The notes beneath the pieces were generated by a model, which searched no databases, had not been told where the DNA came from, and saw nothing but the letters and a program-made list of their open reading frames with translations. Of a stretch of 11,550 nucleotides of DNA, positions 1 to 7,290 are shown in pieces. The translations under genes and the position numbers were made by a program. Positions within the stretch are counted from its first letter, which is position 1. Each line of letters opens with the position of its first letter. Origin of the DNA: Desulfovermiculus sp041686195 (GTDB lineage Bacteria > Desulfobacterota > Desulfovibrionia > Desulfovibrionales > Desulfothermaceae); the NCBI GenBank assembly GCA_041686195.1, contig JAWLEI010000095.1:1-11550 (forward strand). Reading direction: 5' to 3'.

Positions 1-1818
1 GAAGAAGCGATTTTAAACATAACCAACGGCAACCGGGTGTTTATCGGCACAGGATGCGGAGAGCCTCAAAGCCTCATCCGGGCCATGGCCGAAAATGAAG
101 TCTTGCAAGACATTGTTATCTATCAGATGTTTTCCTTTACCCTGGCCGATTATGTCCACAATCAGTCATTTCTGGATCGGTTCTCCATTAAGCTGTTTTT
201 TATCAGTTATCAGATGCGGGAAGCGGCTTTTGACGGCAAAATCGACTACCTCCCTGCCTACCTGTCCCAGATTCCAGATCTTTTCGATTCCCAACGCATT
301 GGCCTGGACATCGCCCTGATCCAGGTCAGCCCACCGGATGAATTCGGGTTCTGCAGCCTGGGCATCTCCGTAGACATAACCCTCTCCGGAGTCAATAACG
401 CCAAAACAGTTATCGCTCAGGTCAATCCGCGCATGCCGCGCACCCTTGGCGATAACTTCATCCATGTTGATGAACTCGATTATCTCGTCTTGAAGGAAGA
501 GCCCCTGGTGCAAATGATTCCTACCGAGAAGAACCAGGAGATTGTCAAGCGCATAGCCATGTATGTCGATCAACTGGTGGATGACGGGTCGACTCTGCAA
601 ATTGGTTTTGGTCACCTTCCGGATGCTCTCCTGCCTCATCTGAAGCACAAAAAAGACCTGGGCATACATACCCAGGTCATTACAGATGGCTTTCTTTCCT
701 TATTTAAAGAAAAAGTGATCACCAACAAAAAAAAGAACTACTTGCCCCGAAGATCTGTTACCTCTTTATGCATGGGCTCCAATGAGTTGTATGAGTATGT
801 TCATAATAACCCCTTATTCTACTTCCGGTCTTCAGAATTTGTAAATGACCCCAACGTCATTGCCTTAAATGAAAATCTGATCTCTATCAGCTCGGCCCTG
901 GAAGTAGACTTAACCGGACAAATCTGTACCGATTCCAAAGGGTATTTATTCTACAGCGGTATCGGAGATCAAGTGGACTTCATCCGGGGCAGCAAGATGT
1001 CCAGGGGAGGGTTCTCGATCATAGTCCTGCCCTCTACAGCCCAAAACGGACAGACGTCTCGCATCGTCCCCCATTTGAGCGAAGGGGCGGGAGTGGCCAC
1101 TACCCGGGGGGACATTGACATTGTTATCACCGAGTACGGGATCGCCGAGCTGCACGGGAAAGGTATTTACCAGAGGGTCATGGAACTCTCCCAGATAGCC
1201 CACCCCAAGTTTCGGGAAGAATTGATCAATGAAGCCAAAAAAAGGCGCTATATCTTCCTGGATCAATTGCCCCCATCCAAAGAAGATCTTATTTTTCTGG
1301 AAAACTACAAATTCTACAAGGAGCTGCCCAGCAAGAAAACCGTTGAGTTCCGCCCCCTGCTTCCATCCGATGAGTTCGCCTCCAGAAACTTCTTTTATTC
1401 ACTTAAAGAAACCACAGTATACTATCGTTTTTTCCATAAGAGGAATGTCTTTTCCAGGGACATGCTCCAGAAACAATGGGCTGCGGTTGATTATCGAAGG
1501 AACATGAGCATAGTCGGACTGCTCCCTCGAGGCAAACACAAAGAAGTCATTGCCATCGGGACCTATGCCCAGGTCGAGGAATACAAAGATATTGCTGAAG
1601 TGGCCTTTGTGGTCAAAGAGGAATATCAGGGCCTGGGCATCGGATCGTTTATGCTTGATATCATGGAAAAAATAGCCAAGGAAAACAAATACAAAGGATT
1701 TACTGCTACCGTTTTGCCGGAAAACACCAAGATGATCAATGTATTCAAAAAGCGATATCCAAAGGCCAGGATTGTACAGGAATTTGACCAGGAAGTTGAG
1801 ATCTACATGGAGTTTTGA
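1..1818 (+). CDS. Acetyl-CoA hydrolase/CoA-transferase family protein with C-terminal GNAT acetyltransferase domain (5' partial)
   Basis: The reading frame is open from base 1 with no stop or convincing start, so the N-terminus lies outside the window; the GTG at 37 falls inside a conserved region (VFIGTGCGEP) and is not the start. Numbering from the first visible codon (605 residues visible): residues about 1-430 match the class I CoA-transferase / 4-hydroxybutyrate CoA-transferase family, with ALEVDLTGQ, whose Glu (about residue 301) sits where the family has its catalytic glutamate, then GDQVDFIRG and TEYGIAEL (about 377-384). Residues about 440-605 form a GNAT domain with the acetyl-CoA loop QGLGIG at about 543-548. 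The family moves CoA between acyl groups and carboxylates; the substrate cannot be read from sequence. The fused GNAT domain suggests protein or small-molecule acylation, or acyl-CoA sensing, but this is inference. The gene converges on manA with 41 bases between, containing a T9 run (1841-1849) but no clear stem. Confidence 0.9.
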   Translation, partial: EEAILNITNGNRVFIGTGCGEPQSLIRAMAENEVLQDIVIYQMFSFTLADYVHNQSFLDRFSIKLFFISYQMREAAFDGKIDYLPAYLSQIPDLFDSQRIGLDIALIQVSPPDEFGFCSLGISVDITLSGVNNAKTVIAQVNPRMPRTLGDNFIHVDELDYLVLKEEPLVQMIPTEKNQEIVKRIAMYVDQLVDDGSTLQIGFGHLPDALLPHLKHKKDLGIHTQVITDGFLSLFKEKVITNKKKNYLPRRSVTSLCMGSNELYEYVHNNPLFYFRSSEFVNDPNVIALNENLISISSALEVDLTGQICTDSKGYLFYSGIGDQVDFIRGSKMSRGGFSIIVLPSTAQNGQTSRIVPHLSEGAGVATTRGDIDIVITEYGIAELHGKGIYQRVMELSQIAHPKFREELINEAKKRRYIFLDQLPPSKEDLIFLENYKFYKELPSKKTVEFRPLLPSDEFASRNFFYSLKETTVYYRFFHKRNVFSRDMLQKQWAAVDYRRNMSIVGLLPRGKHKEVIAIGTYAQVEEYKDIAEVAFVVKEEYQGLGIGSFMLDIMEKIAKENKYKGFTATVLPENTKMINVFKKRYPKARIVQEFDQEVEIYMEF

Positions 1819-1859
1819 GGAGGCATTCAACCGGAGCTGATTTTTTTTTGCAGCAGTCC

Positions 1860-3098
1860 TTATATACCGGTCTGAGCCCTGTATGCCCTTCCCTGCCCTG
1901 ATATCTTCCACTTGGGCACGCATGAGGGGATGCACACCGATTGTCCCTGACCTATATGCTGGCTCTCTTCCATCTGTTCATCACTCACCAGCAGCTCACC
2001 TTGAGTGCAGAGCAGGATTTGTACTCCCTGTCCAGCGAGAGTTAATTCAGAACAGCCGCTCCCAAGCTCCAACACCGACAGGGCAAACTCTTCTGTCATA
2101 AGCGGATACCTGGACCATCCCGGCTCCACCGGTTCTGGCTGCAAAATTTGAGCTGGTTGGGAATCAAAGCTTAAAATCCACAGCAGCTCTTGAATATCAA
2201 CATGTTTGGGAGTCAGTCCGGCCCGCAGGACATTGTCTGAATTGGCCATGATCTCCAGTCCCATCCCATACAGATAGGCATGCAGCTGGCCGGGAGGCAG
2301 AAAAGCGGCCTGGCCGGGCTCAAGATGCACAAGCTGCAGGAACAGAGCAGCCAGCACACTGATGTCCTGAGGATATTCCCGGACCAGTACGCCCAGCCAG
2401 TATGCAGGATCAAGCATATCCTGGCCCGCACCTCTGGCAACTCTCTTTTCCACCTGCTCCAGAACTCTGCGTCGGCGTCTGGGCTTCATGCTCAGCAGGG
2501 AATCGAGCATCTCCGCCAGGACATCCTGACTTTCGCCGAGCTCTCTGCCGAGGATATCAATTTCTTCCTCAAGAGCCTGCGAATCCAGCCAGGAAAACCA
2601 GTCAATGATTTCGGCCGGAGGGCGAAACCCGCAGAGTCCCCAAAAGGGCTCCATAGCGCATATGCATTCCGGCTTGGGATTTGGGTCCTTATACTTCCGC
2701 TCCGGAGCCTGAAGGGGAACAGCCTGGGCCTCTTCTCTTTGGAAACCAGCCCAGGCCTGCTTGGCATTGGGGTGGACCTGCAAGGACAAAGGCTTGTCCA
2801 CAGCCAGGACCTTCAACAAAAAGGGCAAATCAGGACCGATCCTCCCGAGATTCTTCCCCAGCAGGTGGTGAGGCTGTTCATTGATCAGCTGATCAAGGCG
2901 ACGCCATTCCCCATTCACCCAGACCTGAGATGGGGCTTTGGGATGAGCCCCCATCCAGAGCTCCGCCTGGGGGACAGGAGAAGGGATTTCCTGTCCCAGG
3001 AACCTGGCCAGCATCTGTTGCGATCCCCATGCGTATTCCTGAATGGGATTGTTCATAGGCAATACAGACAGTGCTCTATTTCTGGGCCTTGATGACAT
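1860..3098 (-). CDS. manA: Mannose-6-phosphate isomerase, class I
   Basis: Interconverts mannose 6-phosphate and fructose 6-phosphate in the cytosol, linking glycolysis to GDP-mannose and polysaccharide synthesis. The 412-residue length is normal for type I phosphomannose isomerase. Visible motifs: YAWGS near residue 22, AELWMGAHPK (45-54), SLQVHPN with likely zinc ligands Gln107 and His109, YKDPNPKPE with zinc ligand Glu144, PGQLHAY with His273, and NVLRAGLTPKHVD with the catalytic-type Arg292. The ATG at 3098 is preceded by GGAG five bases upstream. A second Met at residue 15 would cut close to the conserved N-terminus, so the first is preferred. It lies downstream of the cupin gene on the same strand with about 115 bases between, which hold a strong hairpin, so the two may be partly uncoupled. 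Confidence 0.95.
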   Translation of the reverse strand: MSSRPRNRALSVLPMNNPIQEYAWGSQQMLARFLGQEIPSPVPQAELWMGAHPKAPSQVWVNGEWRRLDQLINEQPHHLLGKNLGRIGPDLPFLLKVLAVDKPLSLQVHPNAKQAWAGFQREEAQAVPLQAPERKYKDPNPKPECICAMEPFWGLCGFRPPAEIIDWFSWLDSQALEEEIDILGRELGESQDVLAEMLDSLLSMKPRRRRRVLEQVEKRVARGAGQDMLDPAYWLGVLVREYPQDISVLAALFLQLVHLEPGQAAFLPPGQLHAYLYGMGLEIMANSDNVLRAGLTPKHVDIQELLWILSFDSQPAQILQPEPVEPGWSRYPLMTEEFALSVLELGSGCSELTLAGQGVQILLCTQGELLVSDEQMEESQHIGQGQSVCIPSCVPKWKISGQGRAYRAQTGI

Positions 3099-3188
3099 GG
3101 AAGCTCCGATCTGGAAAATGTTTCATACTCTGCAGCCAGAGGTCTTTAACAACTGGGTACAGAAAGATCTCGCAAAACGTGAAGAATA

Positions 3189-3224
3189 CCCATGAGCCGC
3201 GCTTGTGGCGTGGCTACTCATGGG
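3189..3224 (-). terminator. Stable hairpin at the end of the cupin gene, possible terminator or attenuator before manA
   Basis: The outer arms CCCATGAG (3189-3196) and CTCATGGG (3217-3224) are perfect inverted repeats. They continue inward, past a 3-base bulge, with CCGCGC pairing to GCGTGG, closing on a 5-base loop. On the minus strand one arm covers the last cupin codons and abuts its stop codon (3214-3216). The following minus-strand sequence is only moderately T-rich (TATTCTT, later TTTT), so this is a weak fit to an intrinsic terminator and may instead be a processing or attenuation stem between cupin and manA. Confidence 0.45.
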
Positions 3225-3594
3225 GTTGACCCGGAGGAACATCCCCATGCTTGGGTACAATGCACAAAAACACAAAAGGCTCACTGCTGATCTTAACAAA
3301 AGAGTGCTCAGCATTCGGGGGCACACAGGTCCAATTCATGGCCTCCAGTTCATATACCTGACCCTCGATATGCAGCTCACCTTTGCCCTGTAAGGTAATT
3401 ACATAATGAGGCCAGTCATGGGTGTGCAACGGTACACAAGCCGAGCCTTCCAGGGTGAAGCAGCGCATCACATAATCGGGCCAGTCCTTCTCCGGACCAA
3501 AGACAATTCGCTTGGTAATCTCGGGGGCTCCGGGCATTTCTTTTCCGGGCAAGTCCATTATTCTGCCGCACACCTGGGTATTCTTGTCAGCCAT
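3214..3594 (-). CDS. Small single-domain cupin protein
   Basis: A 126-residue single-domain cupin. Cupin motif 1 is seen as PLHTHDWPHYVITLQGKGE: His57 and His59 are the usual metal ligands, but the position of the family's conserved Glu (HxHxxxE) holds His63. Motif 2 is PPNAEHSF with His97 as the last ligand. A metal site with four histidines is therefore likely. The start ATG at 3594 has AGGAG six bases upstream. Small cupins of this type are sugar isomerases, dioxygenases or binding proteins, and the reaction cannot be assigned here. Its position before manA on the same strand, and after a possible aldolase remnant, hints at sugar metabolism, which is only context. Confidence 0.85.
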   Translation of the reverse strand: MADKNTQVCGRIMDLPGKEMPGAPEITKRIVFGPEKDWPDYVMRCFTLEGSACVPLHTHDWPHYVITLQGKGELHIEGQVYELEAMNWTCVPPNAEHSFVKISSEPFVFLCIVPKHGDVPPGQPHE

Positions 3595-3612
3595 ACTGTG
3601 CTCCTGTTCATC

Positions 3613-3755
3613 TCATCTTAGTTTTTCATCTTTTTCCAAATGCTTCACACCCATTTCCAGGAGAGGAAAAAATTCCGATTTATCTATCATCTGGACGCAC
3701 CGCCGAACCAGATCAATATATCTTCTGGCTCAGCACTGTCCACAAAAATTTTCAT
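3613..3755 (-). pseudogene. Probable remnant of a transaldolase / fructose-6-phosphate aldolase gene (internal deletion)
   Basis: Two short pieces on the minus strand resemble the two ends of the FSA/TalC family (about 215 residues). An ATG at 3755 with upstream GAGG opens MKIFVDSAEPEDI, close to the usual start of that family (MKxFxDTAxxxEI), and runs into a stop after 22 codons (3687-3689). In another frame, closing at 3613-3615, the sequence FPLLEMGVKHLEKDEKL resembles the family C-terminus (HPLTDxGxxxFLxDW). The catalytic-lysine core is absent. The simplest reading is a gene with a large, frame-breaking internal deletion that once lay directly upstream of the cupin. The matches are short and made by eye, so this is an inference. 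Confidence 0.35.
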
Positions 3756-4212
3756 CCCTCTTCACCTCTTGTGCCATCTCATAGGTTAGTTCATAGCGCC
3801 CTTGAGGTCATTCAAATTGACAGCGATTTGTAAACAAATCCAGCCTGTCCTTTCACCTGGACATAATGTATTTATGCCCAAATACTTCAAGTTTTCAAGC
3901 TATTAGTGTGGCATAGACCGTCAATGTGCAGGGCGGCTTCACGCTTGGTGCTTGACCGAAGCAACGCATTTCTCCTAGTATTTATCGCCATTGCCTTTGA
4001 TGACAACGCCTGGTTTTTCCTCATGCACCTGATGTGGAGAGAAACCTCAATGGCTGTCTTTACAATTTACAGCCGGATAAACCCGGTCAGTTTTTTCAAA
4101 GGCCATGTACAAGGCGGCAAAATTCAACCTGAGCCCGGAAGCACCTGGGGCTTGAGCTGCAAACGGCAATATCTTCTGGACGTTGCTCACCAGATAAGGA
4201 GAAGAGTCGGAG
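3756..4212. other. About 450 bases without a convincing gene
   Basis: No product is recognisable. A perfect 7-base inverted repeat lies at 3825-3840. A minus-strand frame from a GTG at 4190 to 4047 (47 residues, good third-position G+C) and a plus-strand frame from the ATG at 4050 both look weakly protein-like, but neither resembles a family I know and they overlap each other. The right edge carries the ribosome-binding sites of the next gene (AAGGAG at 4196-4201, GGAG at 4209-4212). Confidence 0.4.
3825..3840. promoter_or_regulatory. Operator-like palindrome GATTTGT-AA-ACAAATC
   Basis: A perfect 7-base inverted repeat with a 2-base centre, located 70 bases upstream of the aldolase-like remnant and about 230 bases upstream of the cupin on the minus strand. 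Its size and symmetry fit a dimeric regulator site. TTGACA at 3818-3823 overlaps its left edge on the plus strand, but no matching -10 is seen. No regulator can be named. Confidence 0.3.
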
Positions 4213-4428
4213 ATGACTTCCAAGAAAGAGCGATGCCCTCGGCTGAAAATAAATTCAGAGAGCTGTCCCTGCACATACCCTAATTGTCCCCGGCATGGCC
4301 TGTGCTGCGAGTGCATTCAATACCACCGCCAACGCGGAGAACTGCCGGCCTGTTACTTCACTCCTGAAGAGGAGCGAACGTTCAATCGCAGTATCGAATT
4401 CTATGCCCACCGGCACTTCAAAAAGTGA
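4213..4428 (+). CDS. Small Cys-rich DUF6485-type protein
   Basis: A 71-residue cytosolic protein with eight cysteines: Cys8, Cys18, Cys20, Cys25, Cys31, Cys32, Cys34 and Cys47. The pattern CPCTYPNCPRHGLCCEC followed by YHRQRGELPACYF is that of the DUF6485 family as I recall it, common in anaerobic bacteria. The clustered cysteines suggest a zinc or iron-sulfur site, but the function is unknown. The ATG at 4213 has GGAG immediately before it and AAGGAG 11 bases upstream. The stop codon overlaps the first possible start (GTG 4425) of the GAF gene, so the two are very probably cotranscribed and perhaps translationally coupled. Confidence 0.8.
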   Translation: MTSKKERCPRLKINSESCPCTYPNCPRHGLCCECIQYHRQRGELPACYFTPEEERTFNRSIEFYAHRHFKK

Positions 4429-4433
4429 GTTCC

Positions 4434-5405
4434 ATGTTTGATCACTCTTTTTTTGACCGAATCCTGGGCCTGATATGCAGCGTCTTTGATGCGTATTCCG
4501 CAGTACTCTTTCTTCATTCTTCGGAAAATACCTACACCCTGACTTCCCACTTCAGCCTGGGTGACAACATTCAGAACGGAACCCGGGTTCAGCCCGGAAA
4601 GGGTCTTGTCGGCTGGATCTTACGCAACAATCAGCCCCTGCTGGTCAATGATTTTCACCGCGAAGGCGATTGCCTGGGCTATTATCCTCAAGAAGCTGAA
4701 TCCATGATCAAGGCCTTTATGGGCTGCCCCTTAACCAACAGGCAGGGGGCGCTGTGTCTGGACAGCAAAAAATCTTATACCTTCAGCGCCAAAGACCAAA
4801 AGATCCTGCATCAATTCGTTCAGCTCATTGAAGTCCTTTGCCAAAAGTTTGAAAATCAGAAAGGATCGGAACAGGAACAACGGTTTTATGCCTTCATCCA
4901 AACCTTTCATACCTTGCGACACACCAATCCCAGATGGACAATTTTTCTGGAAAACCTCCTGCAGGCCCTGGCAGAATGTACAGATTTCAATTATTGTCTC
5001 TTCGCATCCAGGGATGAGCTGGGTCACGGCTACTCCCTGGAAGGGTGGAACAAGGCCGTCTTTCGGCGCAAAGACCTGCAGCGCAGGAAGTTCGACATCA
5101 ATGCCGGGGTCATAGGCTGGGTATTTCGTAACCACAAACCGATCACCACTGCAGACAAAGGAGAACGGGTCCGCGGAGCCCCTCTTTTTGAAAAACATTT
5201 CGACGCCCCCAGGTTTCAGAGCGTCATGTGCCTGCCCCTGATTGTCCATTTGCGAACCAGGGGAGTTCTGGTTTTGGCCGACGAGGAAAACAAGATCATA
5301 TCCAACCAATTGCACGATTTTGTCTCCCTGGTCAGCGATCAATTGGCCCTTTTTCTGGAAAATCTGTATTTGAAAAATAAACTCAGACAACTGCAAGAGC
5401 TGTAA
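4434..5405 (+). CDS. Tandem GAF domain protein
   Basis: About 323 residues with two GAF domains and no other recognisable domain: GAF1 roughly 5-135 (hallmark GKGLVGWILRNNQPLLVND) and GAF2 roughly 150-315 (hallmark NAGVIGWVFRNHKPITTAD, then FQSVMCLPLIV). No kinase, GGDEF, HTH or membrane segment is visible, so it probably senses a small molecule, cyclic nucleotide or redox state and acts through a partner. I prefer the ATG at 4434; the GTG at 4425 in the same frame overlaps the stop of the previous gene and is the alternative. Neither has a strong ribosome-binding site, which fits coupling to the upstream gene. It ends 14 bases before mreB, so a role connected to cell shape or its regulation is plausible but unproven. 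Confidence 0.85.
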   Translation: MFDHSFFDRILGLICSVFDAYSAVLFLHSSENTYTLTSHFSLGDNIQNGTRVQPGKGLVGWILRNNQPLLVNDFHREGDCLGYYPQEAESMIKAFMGCPLTNRQGALCLDSKKSYTFSAKDQKILHQFVQLIEVLCQKFENQKGSEQEQRFYAFIQTFHTLRHTNPRWTIFLENLLQALAECTDFNYCLFASRDELGHGYSLEGWNKAVFRRKDLQRRKFDINAGVIGWVFRNHKPITTADKGERVRGAPLFEKHFDAPRFQSVMCLPLIVHLRTRGVLVLADEENKIISNQLHDFVSLVSDQLALFLENLYLKNKLRQLQEL

Positions 5406-5419
5406 ACAAGGACAAGACC

Positions 5420-6445
5420 ATGGTGTTCACCCGCTTGTTTGGATTTCTTGGCAAAAATCTGGCCATGGACCTGGGAACGGCAAACACGCTGATCTATACC
5501 CCCAAAGACGGCATAGTCCTCAATGAACCCTCGGTGGTGGCTCTTGATTCGCGGTCAGAAAGAGTCATTGCTGTGGGTAAGGAAGCCAAAGAATTCCTGG
5601 GGCGCACACCGGAACGCATCCGGGCCATTCGACCCATGAAGGACGGAGTGATCGCCGATTTTGAAGTGACCAAAACCATGATCGCCTTTTTCATCAGCAA
5701 GGTCATTCGGGGGCTGCAACTCATCAAGCCCAAGATTGTTATCTGTGTACCCACAGGCATAACCCAAGTGGAAAAACGGGCGGTCATCGAATCAGCCCAG
5801 CAGGCTGGGGCCAGGGAGGTTCGTTTGGTGGAGGAGCCCATGGCTGCGGCCATTGGAGCCAAGCTCCCCATACATCAACCCATGGGCAACATGGTGGTAG
5901 ACATTGGCGGGGGGACCACTGAAGTGGCGGTCATCTCCCTTTCTTCTGTGGCCTATGCCGAGTCTATCCGCGTAGCCGGGGATGAGATGAACGAAGCCAT
6001 CCAACGCTACATCAAGGATCAATATAAAGTCTTGATCGGTGAAAACGCGGCCGAAAAGATAAAGATAGAGCTGGGCTCGGCTGTTCCTTTTCCGGAACCC
6101 AGGACCAGGAGGGTGTCTGGGAAAAACATGGTCGACGGACGGCCGAAAACAATTGAGATCAATGACGGCCAGATCCGGGAAAGCATCCGGGAACCGGTAA
6201 ACATGATTGTCACGGCCGTGCGCAATGCTTTAGAAAAAACTCCACCTGAACTGGTGACTGACGTATCCAACAACGGCATGCTCCTGGCCGGGGGCGGGGC
6301 GATGCTCAGGGGACTGGACCAGCTCATCAGTCAGCAATCAGAAATAAGTGTCATTGTGGATGAAGAGCCCCTGACCACCGTCTTGCGAGGGACAGGAATC
6401 GCCTTGGAGCAGGAGAAAAGCATGGAGTACGTGTTTGTCAACTAA
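5420..6445 (+). CDS. mreB: Rod shape-determining protein MreB
   Basis: Bacterial actin that forms membrane-bound filaments and guides the peptidoglycan elongation machinery. The 341-residue length is typical. The N-terminal VFTRLFGFLG is a likely amphipathic membrane-binding helix. The ATPase fold motifs are present: phosphate 1 DLGTANT (17-23), PTGIT, the EEPMAAAIGA stretch, phosphate 2 DIGGGTTE (161-168), and the adenosine motif LLAGGGAML (288-296). AAGGA lies in the 14-base gap before the ATG. mreC is not next to it; the next gene is a SuhB-type phosphatase. Confidence 0.97.
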   Translation: MVFTRLFGFLGKNLAMDLGTANTLIYTPKDGIVLNEPSVVALDSRSERVIAVGKEAKEFLGRTPERIRAIRPMKDGVIADFEVTKTMIAFFISKVIRGLQLIKPKIVICVPTGITQVEKRAVIESAQQAGAREVRLVEEPMAAAIGAKLPIHQPMGNMVVDIGGGTTEVAVISLSSVAYAESIRVAGDEMNEAIQRYIKDQYKVLIGENAAEKIKIELGSAVPFPEPRTRRVSGKNMVDGRPKTIEINDGQIRESIREPVNMIVTAVRNALEKTPPELVTDVSNNGMLLAGGGAMLRGLDQLISQQSEISVIVDEEPLTTVLRGTGIALEQEKSMEYVFVN

Positions 6446-6465
6446 GGACCCGGGGGAAGACGTCC

Positions 6466-7290
6466 ATGAAGGAAGATACAGCCACGACCCTGCTCGAACA
6501 AGTCCAGGATGTTGTCCGCAGAGCTGGAAACATCATCCTGGACCACTGGGAACAACCCAAACACATTACCTACAAGGGACGTGTGGACCTGGTCACTGAG
6601 ACCGATGTAGCTGTAGAATCCTTTCTGAGCCAAAAACTCTCCTCCCTGCTCCCGGAAGCCACTTTTCTGGCCGAGGAATCAGCAGCTGATAACGACTTGG
6701 GGCGGCTGACCTGGATTGTCGATCCCCTGGACGGAACCACCAATTTTGCCCACGGGCTCCCGGCAGTCGCCGTATCTGTGGCTCTGTGGAAGGAAGACAG
6801 GTTGCAGCTTGGAGTGATCTATCTGCCCAAAAGTATGGAATGCTTCAGTGCGCAGAGAGACAGCGGGGCCTGGCTGAACGGCTCCCCAATCTCGGTTTCC
6901 CGGCAGTCAGAACTGGACCAGGCCCTGGTAGCCACCGGATTTCCCTACGCCAAACGGGAAAGAATTTTGGAGATCATCCCTCCCCTGCAAAAAGTGCTCA
7001 CCACCTGCCGGGGAGTTCGCCGCATGGGTTCTGCAGCTGTGGATCTGGCCTATACCGCCTGCGGCAGGCTGGATATCTTTTATGAGCTGGGCCTCAAGCC
7101 TTGGGACGTTGCGGCTGGATGGCTCCTGGTCCAGGAGGCCGGGGGCAGTGTCAGCCAGTTCAAGCCCTTGCAGCCCTATACCTTGGGAGCGGACTCTATC
7201 CTGGCTTCCAATGGCCGCCTGCACCAGGATATGGCCGCGCTGCTTTCAGATTCACAGCAACCCGGCCAGCCACAAAATACGCAGAGTTGA
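6466..7290 (+). CDS. suhB: Inositol-1-monophosphatase family protein (SuhB-like)
   Basis: Mg-dependent, Li-sensitive-type phosphatase of the IMPase/FBPase superfamily, cytosolic, 274 residues as usual. Metal-binding motifs are intact: DLVTETD (41-47), EES (70-72), WIVDPLDGTTNFAHG (83-97, with Asp86 and Asp89) and WDVAAG (213-218, with Asp214). The substrate could be inositol phosphate or another sugar phosphate; sequence alone does not separate SuhB from other family members. It starts 20 bases after the mreB stop, with a GGGGGA ribosome-binding site, so cotranscription is likely. Its last 39 bases overlap the end of the convergent Nudix-fold gene. Confidence 0.9.
   Translation: MKEDTATTLLEQVQDVVRRAGNIILDHWEQPKHITYKGRVDLVTETDVAVESFLSQKLSSLLPEATFLAEESAADNDLGRLTWIVDPLDGTTNFAHGLPAVAVSVALWKEDRLQLGVIYLPKSMECFSAQRDSGAWLNGSPISVSRQSELDQALVATGFPYAKRERILEIIPPLQKVLTTCRGVRRMGSAAVDLAYTACGRLDIFYELGLKPWDVAAGWLLVQEAGGSVSQFKPLQPYTLGADSILASNGRLHQDMAALLSDSQQPGQPQNTQS

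Noticed and set aside
1841..1849. T9 run between the CoA-transferase gene and manA as a terminator.
   Set aside because: No stem of useful strength precedes it on either strand.
3613..3777. In-frame TGA in CGQC-TGA-ARRY on the minus strand, read as a possible 53-residue selenoprotein, with a hairpin about 20-44 bases after the TGA.
   Set aside because: No known selenoprotein motif, a weak ribosome-binding site and no recognisable family. The aldolase-remnant reading explains the same bases with two end matches. The hairpin is only loosely like a bacterial SECIS.
3906..4283. Plus-strand frame of 125 codons before the DUF6485 gene.
   Set aside because: No recognisable family, no ribosome-binding site, and it overlaps the start of a well-supported gene.
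4731..5396. Long minus-strand frame (221 codons) opposite the GAF gene.
   Set aside because: It is antisense to a gene with clear GAF motifs and has no family resemblance of its own.
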